NCBI GenBank assembly: GCA_963920765.1
Contig: OY987242.1
Span: forward strand, 33,752,002 to 33,816,001
Direction of reading: 5' to 3'
DNA from: Ulota crispa
Taxonomy: Eukaryota; Streptophyta; Bryopsida; Orthotrichales; Orthotrichaceae
Length of the DNA: 64,000 bases
Under the pieces are notes generated by a model. The model was not told the origin of the DNA. It did no database searches and saw nothing but the letters and a program-made list of their open reading frames with translations. A program made the translations under genes and the position numbers. Shown in pieces: positions 57,431-64,000 of this stretch. Position 1 is the stretch's first letter; each line of letters opens with the position of its first letter.

Positions 57431-58497
57431 GGCTCACGCGCTCTCATCTCAACCACGATATCATCACCTACGTTGCCGAAATTACAGCTCCGAACACTCT
57501 CCAGCTTAGAATTCGGCAACAAGCATGATCCTCCATGCATCACGCAACCCGGTCTTCCACCGAACCTCCCAGGCAATCATCACCTCTGATAACACTAATT
57601 CTTGCAGGTAAAAGCCATCTTGAAGCTACCATCTCCTCATGTCAACACGTGTTGTTTTCTACATTCACCTGGATACTTGCAATTAAAAACTCAGAACAGA
57701 GCATTGTTAATTACGAAGAACAGCCGAATTCGAGTATTTCGGACTTAGTTTTATCACCATCTTCGCATTCTTTTTAAACATTCAGTGTAGAGTTGCGACC
57801 TCTCAGACGAAATTGAATAAAGTTTTAAAAAATGCATTCAAAAGTAAAACTCTCAGATAAGGTCGGAAAAAACGTCCAGAGCAAGAAAACGAGAACGTTG
57901 TCTACCTACGCAACAAGCAAGTTACAACCAAATCAATGCGTATAATTTCAAAGAATCCTCAACCAACTCCACAATGCTACTGGTACTCTCCCCGAAATCA
58001 GAACAAAATGGAAATCCTTCCATAACTTGTCCCGGAGAGTTCACAGTCGTCAATCATCACAATGCAGTAAAAACCAGTACGTAATGATTCCACACGACAG
58101 TAACAAACCTGCAAAGCGCTTAGCTTGCTACGATGCTTGCTTCCACGTCTAACATTTAACATACACCGCGTGCGCACTGTAACTACAATTCAACAAAGTA
58201 CAAAGTAGACTCTATCAATACAATTTTGAGGGAATTCTAATCCAACTGAGAGCAACGCCAGTAAGTCTTACTCTCCTCGAAATCAAATGATTTGCATTTT
58301 TCTTCCACAGTTTTTTGCTGTTTGCTTTTGCGCCACAACAGTATCATAGCGCTCCGAAACAGAACATTACTGTTCGCTCCCAATCTAAAACAGAAACAAA
58401 ACAGTGCGCACGCGTTTCCCATGGGCGTGGTATGCTCAGAATGAATTATCCCGAGCAATGTCCGGGGAGAACCGGCATTAAAGTGTATTATTGTCAG
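57431..58497 (-). promoter_or_regulatory. Upstream region of the DUF688-like gene
   Basis: It probably contains the promoter and 5' leader. No convincing TATA box, and no second gene seen on the plus strand. Confidence 0.35.
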
Positions 58498-58730
58498 CCG
58501 GTTCAAATTGCAAATAAGCAGGTTGAATTTGAAACTATCGATTAAAAAAATTTGTCAAATCTTACAAAAGAAACTAATTACAGCTATTTGCAGTATAATT
58601 ATAGATATCAGCCGGTTCAAATTGCAAATTTGCAAATAAGCAGGTTGAATCTGAAACTGTCGATTAAAAAATCTGTCAAATCTAACAATTAGAGACTAAT
58701 TAGAGCTATTTGCAGTATAATTATAGAAAA
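58498..58730. repeat. Tandem duplication of a unit of about 115 bases
   Basis: The unit from GCCGGTTCAAATTGCAAA to GTATAATTATAGA is present twice with about 10 per cent difference. The second copy has a short internal TTTGCAAA expansion. Confidence 0.85.
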
Positions 58731-60146
58731 ATATTCAGTGAAAAACCGATTGAACAATGAGAAATACCGGTACATTAGCTGGTGAAGTCAAAAACTTCGC
58801 TGGTCGCGAAGGCTATTTGCAACGAAAGGCCTTTTTCATAAATGTCCCGAAATACTGTAAGTACAATGAAAATTCTGTGTGAGGTTGCACGCGATACATG
58901 CGCAACCCCCGTGAGTCCGTGACCAACTGTATTCGACGTGAGAATCACCAGTTGTGGCCATAGCTGTTTGCTTTTTCGGTACAAATGGGAAGAGGTTTCG
59001 CAACGATTGCTATAATAAAACTATGCACTAGAGCCCTTGGGATTCTGTAATCTAAGTTTGAACGTCGAGGATTTCAGCTTCGTCGTTTGAAACAAGTCGG
59101 TCCTTGCGGGATTTTGAACTGGGGAACATTCTGGAAAGGCGCGGGAGATTGACAGCGGGGACTGGGGAGAGAGCGGGGGAGAGTTGGATGGATGGTTGCC
59201 AGCGATGTTGACAGCTCGAGGGATGGAAGTTTAGGATTTTTATGGATGAAATCAGTCGCTGTTGACAGCCCGTTGGATGGAAGTTGGAGAGAGTTGGATG
59301 AAATCAGGCGATGTTGACAGCAGCGGCAGTGGGGGCAGCAGCACTATTATTTTCATTTTTGGTTTTTAGCTTAACCTGCCAAAGACGTAGGTTGTAGGTT
59401 GGATTTTTTGCAACCTACCTTGAATCTTAGTAGTAGGTAAGTTGCAATACTTTCTTGTTTAGTTTAGTATTTTGTTTACAAGTTTTTTCTTGCCTAAGAA
59501 CTTTTAGCTACATGCATGGCAACGTATTAGGTTATAAATGGCAGCTTTAAGTTTAGTTCATATATTCTTCAATTATGTGAATTGGTGATGTCTGACATCA
59601 ATCTTCCGTAGTTGTTTTAGGGTTTAGGGTTAATGCTAAACTTGGACATTTGCAAAGTGTACACTAATAATTTTATCAACAAGCCACTAAAAGACTATTT
59701 AGTACATTTGTACAAGCACCAAACTGTGCCATGACACAATAACTACAAGTAATTGTTTGAGGGAGTGTAAGTGAATAAAAAGCACATTTACACTTCAAAT
59801 TATAGCTAGGTGGGGGGAATCAAATATGATTGATGGCTACTCAGGTTGTCTTAATCTGAGGTCCCATTAGCAACAAGGGAGCACGTCAAATCGCACCTCA
59901 CCTCAAAGGTAGTTTTGCATTTTGAAATTTTGGCTACTTTTAAAATTTTCCTCTTTATTTTTACAATAGAGTTTTAGCGCAACCAAATTTTAGATAGAAA
60001 TTTTGCTAAATCTAGCCAGATTTATTACCGCTCTGGGCACTTGTGAGCGGATGAATGAAAAGACTAGACTAGTGTCAGTGGAGATTTTGAGCTTTGTTGA
60101 CAAGAATCTGGCATTTTTCATTTCAACTGGTTTTTTGAGTGCATGC
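58731..60146. other. Intergenic stretch
   Basis: It holds a locally repetitive GATGTTGACAGC / GATGGAAGTT region (59195-59330) and two telomere-like TTTAGGG units (59617-59631). No gene is seen. Confidence 0.35.
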
Positions 60147-60476
60147 ATAAGGCAGTGTGCTCATAAACCATCCACCTAAAGGCTGAAACTGAAATTTGGG
60201 GCGGTGAAACTTCTTGAATTATTTTTCAGTAAATTTTCCTTGAAAGACAAGAAGAATTGACATCTAATCCAAGTTGTTTCATATTTATTGGAGTTTTGTG
60301 AAATTAGTTATGAAATTTTGAAGTGGAAAGGTCATAGGTCTCTAAAACCACCCACTTCCTCAAATGTACATCACAGGTCAATTGTTGAAAGGGTATGAAA
60401 AACATGTACCAACAAATTACATTTGGTGAGGTAAGCGGTTTTAGAGCCTGAGCAGAATATGAGCATACTACCTTAG
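60147..60476 (+). mobile_element. MITE, family B
   Basis: The ends AAGGCAGTGTGCTCATAA and ATGAGCATACTACCTTAG are inverted repeats. The interior matches 15997-16331 in the same orientation. Confidence 0.75.
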
Positions 60477-60607
60477 GACATTTAGGGGTGTCAAACCTAG
60501 GTGTTTTTCACCCAATAACCTAGGGTGATTTCATGTCATAACCCAATAATTTTTGCAAGTTATTATATCAAGCACCTCTAGAGGTACCCCATAACTCAAA
60601 TGAGCTA

Positions 60608-60869
60608 TAAACACCATATTAAGTAACTTGAGAAAAAGGGTACATTTTGGGACTTCTGCAGGTTGTACATGATCACGTACAACTAAGTTCAGCGTTTTTT
60701 TTTTTGTACATGTGCCCTCACCTGAGAGGAGGAATTTGCAAGGGAAAAAATCTTAGTGGCTCAAACTAAATCTGATACCTTTGAATATGATTTTGGGTGA
60801 CTTCTCTGGATCCAAGTGACGTACAAATTGCGACCCCTTGTTTTCCCAATTCACCCAATATGGTGTTTA
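60608..60869 (+). mobile_element. MITE, family F
   Basis: The ends TAAACACCATATTAAGTAAC and CACCCAATATGGTGTTTA are flanked by TA. The interior is shared with 49664-49923. Confidence 0.8.
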
Positions 60870-61244
60870 TAGTTATTTTCTACAACAAGTTATTAGGTGG
60901 TCTTGTAGGGTCCCTCTCTTCTAGCACAATGACTTGGTCCAACAGCTGCTAGTCAACAAGCATGTAGGGAAGCGTCTCCTCAACCTACTCAATGGGCGCA
61001 CTATGTTGTGACAAGTAGTGCATGATTGCATGTAGGTTGGGGAGCAACCGAGCAAGATGATGGGATAGGAAAAATGGGAAGTAGTTATGCAAGGGAAACA
61101 ATCGCAGTTATGAGGTGGTTGGTTTGTGAAACTTTGTGTGGGATGACAACTCTGTGGATTGCTATACAAACAACCACCCAATAACTTTGGGTGAATTTCA
61201 AGATAAAATTATCCAAAAATTAGAGGCTTGACACCCACTATTGT
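60870..61244. other. Stretch without recognised features
   Basis: No supported gene. The minus-strand frame at 60921-61181 shows no family motif. Confidence 0.35.
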
Positions 61245-61465
61245 CTATATGTTGCATGACACTTATAGTCAACTAAACTTTCACGACAAAAAATACTAAT
61301 GCTAAAGCACAACATGTACACCCATTAGCTCAAAAGTAATTCCACTAGTAAGAAAAACAAAACCCAAGCTTCATCTTGGTGGTATGTGATTTTTGATAAC
61401 TTTTTTTTGATGGAGTAGTAGACTAGCCACTCGAAATTGGGAGTTGTTGGTTATAAGTTTATAAT
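61245..61465 (-). mobile_element. MITE, family H
   Basis: It matches 13017-13217, with phrases such as AAGCTTCATCTTGGTGGT and GGGAGTTGTTGGTTATAAGT. The ends are partly degraded. Confidence 0.65.
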
Positions 61466-62513
61466 CGGACATTTTTTTGAGAAGCTCGTTGATGTTATTT
61501 GAATAAATTTTTTACCAATTTTCTTGCCATTTCATTTGGGTAACTTTCTGTTGTTTTTTAATCTCCGTGTCCATTGGTTGGATGACTCGAGAAACACCAC
61601 AGGGTTGAAAACAAGGAAGAATAGTTTGGGACTGTAGATCAACCTAAGCAAAGCAATTCTTGAGATTAGTTCAATTATTTAAACATCATGGAATTAGATA
61701 ACTGTAGTGATGGTTTGGACTTAAATACAGTCAACGCCTAGAGCAAGAAGATAACGTTGTCCATATCCAAGCATTAATCATAAACAGACACTCCACATAA
61801 CTAGGCCAAAAAAAATGGGACCTTGATACTAAATGTTTTCCTTACAAAGGTTGACATTATTTAAACATCATTGTATTGCTTAAAACTTGAAAATACTAAC
61901 CTTAGATGTCAGCAGCAGATTTCAAAAGTTTTAAGATTTAATTTTAATTTTAAACAAATGCAATTGTAATGGTATTCATTGCAATTGAAATTAGGGCCAC
62001 ACCACACCTTCCATCTTAGTGTACAAAGTGCTGGTCTAAGCTATCTTGGCTTTTCCATAAAAATTGCAAACTTGAGGAAACAAGGAGATTGCCTTCCTTG
62101 GCATATCACAACGTTTCAATTACTTTCAAGACCAACAATAATTCCGTGTTACTAATTGAAGGTCCAATAGCGCAGAGACTTCAGTCTACTAATGATGGAG
62201 GCTCTAGTTGTGGAGGTTTTGAAGGGGGCTTTAAAAGGACCAAAAATCATAAAGTAATGGGAAAATAAGGATGAGATATACTTTTGGTTTACATGAAAGT
62301 AAAAAAAAGGTGGGGCTATTAATACCCATCAAGCTAATACCTTTTCCTACTCGACTTTTATTATTAGTATCATATACACAAGTTGTTTCAATTAGAGTGC
62401 TCTGCATTAATGAGGCTAACTTGCACTAACGGCTCTAAAATCGTTCGATCATTTTGAACCAACCATGTGAAGTCACAAAAACAATGCACAGATGTTCTTA
62501 AATGGGTCACATT
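61466..62513. other. Intergenic stretch up to the second duplication arm
   Basis: Nothing recognised. Confidence 0.35.
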
Positions 62514-62985
62514 TTCCTCCCACAAAGCCAGGTTCAAACAGAGGGTTGCCTCGAGCCAATCAGTTCAACACCCCTAACAAGAAAACTTGGAAAGCCGATC
62601 TCCAGCTTATGCTGTCTCATTACGGCTGTTGACATCTTCTAAGAAGATGAAGAATCGCCAAATGAAGCTTCCACCTCGCCTGACTTGGAAGTCAACACGG
62701 CGGCTGCAAATGAGAGCACGTTTGCAAGCTCAATTTCTTGTATGTACACTACTCGTTATCCTAAAATGTAGTTCATGTTGCAGAACCTTAAAGTGCATGT
62801 ATGCTTATAGGGCTTCTCTTTGGTGTGGATGAATCTCCATGTTTTGATTATGTTAAAGATATCTTTTAACTTCCAATTGTTTTCAGGTTCCAATGCGTAG
62901 AGTTCTCACGACCCTGTTGACAAGCTTTACACCTCGCCATCGAAACAATGCTGTGAGAGCGGCAGAACCAAAACTGCTAAACTAA
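62514..62985 (+). pseudogene. Duplicated 3' end of the DUF688-like gene, inverted
   Basis: It holds the last part of exon 1 (to 62749), the intron, and exon 2 (62887-62985) of the gene at 54713-57430, with the same splice sites and stop. The upstream 90 per cent of the coding sequence is missing. A one-base insertion (CCCCTAAC) near 62576 shifts the frame relative to the parent. It has no own promoter as far as visible. Confidence 0.85.
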
Positions 62986-63694
62986 TACCGTTTTACACCA
63001 CCATTCACACTAGTTAAGAAGGCTCTTAGTTTTGCAAGGTATAGCGTCTTACTTTTTGCAAATCCATCTGTGGTCACAATCTTTTTGGTGCATTTAAGTT
63101 TCATTATTCTATGGAGGTCCTGGAATTGTTATTCTGATTTTTTAGTGTTGGTTGGAGTGTTGTGAATCGCAGCCAAAATGAAGAGTGGGAAGTTGATGCA
63201 CGCGGACTGACTAGTCTTGACAACCTTTGTCTTTGTGAAATATCTGCAAAGGAAGGTTGGATTATATGACGAGGTGTGGAAATGAACTTGTTTCCTGCTC
63301 TTTTTCTTATGGTGCTTGGTACTTTGTGATTCAAATAATTAGAGTAAATACCAACAGTGGATTTCAGAGTAGGGTAGGAGTCATGTTCAACCTTAAGTTC
63401 TTCTAGCATTGAAATGAGATGGCTAATTAAAAGTCAGGCCCATGGGGGAATGAGATGACTAATTAGAAGTCAGGCCCATGAGGAGAAGAGGATTCTCCAA
63501 CCCCACAACATAAAGGCAAGTTCTAAAACAAGTTAATTGTTCCCACTTTAGGATGAATGATTATGAACTTCCAGCATTGGAAGAGTTGTTGAAGAATGTG
63601 AGTGCACCTCATTGCTCAACAATGAGAACCTTTGGTAGTAAGAGTAGCTACTCTAAAACCCACAAATAATTACTTGACTTTTCCTTATTTCCTA

Positions 63695-63838
63695 GAATGT
63701 CATATTTGTTAATTTGGAAAGAAACCCTGATTTTGGGAATGAACTAGGTTTAAGGTAAGCACCTTAAACCAAGTTAAATGGTTAAGGTGAAGTACAACTT
63801 GGGAATCTGGTTTTCCCAAATTAACAAATATGGCGTTC
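63695..63838 (+). mobile_element. MITE, family F, short copy (144 bases) with an empty site elsewhere in the window
   Basis: The ends GAATGTCATATTTGTTAATT and AATTAACAAATATGGCGTTC are flanked by TA on both sides. The first duplication arm has a plain CTAG here (near 54004), so a TA target was duplicated, as in Tc1/mariner elements. Confidence 0.85.
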
Positions 63839-64000
63839 TAGGGTTCTCTTCTACTCAACAAATTTGTAGTTGAATAAGTTATTAGAGGAGTTTTATTACC
63901 TTCAAAGATTCATAAATATAGGAAGGAGGAAGATTGTTGTAGCTGGTGGAATTACACTGATAATGGCTTCCTTAATTAATTGTTATTTGTGTGGCTATAG

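Larger units (their letters stand above)
62514..64000. repeat. Inverted duplication: second arm of the DUF688-like 3' end, running off the window
   Basis: It is the reverse complement of about 53610-55180. Homology continues to the last base given, so the full size is unknown. It lacks the TTAA-type insert of the first arm and carries a family F MITE at 63695-63838. Confidence 0.9.

Noticed and set aside
59617-59631. Interstitial telomere repeat (TTTAGGG), also CCCTAAA near 7335
   Set aside because: Only two units or scattered single motifs, within chance expectation for this base composition.

Overview
The window looks like nuclear DNA of a land plant. It holds three recognisable multi-exon genes with GT-AG introns: a plant-type uridine nucleosidase (URH1), the Mediator tail subunit MED15, and a plant-specific VPxKWE-motif (DUF688-like) protein. 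The rest is AT-rich and crowded with small terminal-inverted-repeat elements. Small MITE-filled introns, and a decayed gene joining a ParB-like domain to an amino-methyltransferase-like domain, point to a non-seed plant (lycophyte, fern or bryophyte). That placement is an inference from gene content; I cannot name the species.

Layout. 1-7144: a decayed multi-exon gene, with a tandem array of long hairpin repeats (2488-3280) in one of its introns. 8226-14235: a MITE, then URH1 in nine exons (342 aa), with several MITEs in its introns. 14306-21780: an orphan exon-like segment, more MITEs, a Stowaway-like element and a large foldback repeat (18085-21780). 21765-25250: an inverted partial copy of the MED15 5' end that keeps an intact KIX-domain reading frame of 163 aa. 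25251-31438: nested MITEs and foldbacks. 32720-44384: MED15 itself, 21 exons and 1406 aa, very rich in glutamine. 44385-53950: nested MITEs, minisatellites and a possible tRNA-derived SINE remnant. 54713-57430 (minus): the DUF688-like gene, two exons and 856 aa. 57431-64000: intergenic DNA, more MITEs, and an inverted copy of the DUF688-like gene's 3' end (62514 to the window edge).

Three things stand out. First, a family of small elements inserts at TTAA with CCC...GGG ends, as piggyBac elements do. Duplicated sequence inside the window supplies unoccupied sites for four insertion loci. Second, two genes, MED15 and the DUF688-like gene, each have one end duplicated in inverted orientation a few kilobases away. 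The MED15 copy keeps the KIX reading frame, with only synonymous differences in the KIX exons. Third, the ParB-like plus methyltransferase-like gene remnant is an unexpected domain combination for a plant nuclear gene.

The three intact genes do not form a pathway: URH1 is nucleoside salvage, MED15 is transcription, and the DUF688-like protein has no known role. No rRNA, convincing tRNA, CRISPR array or transposase gene was seen. All comparisons were made by eye.
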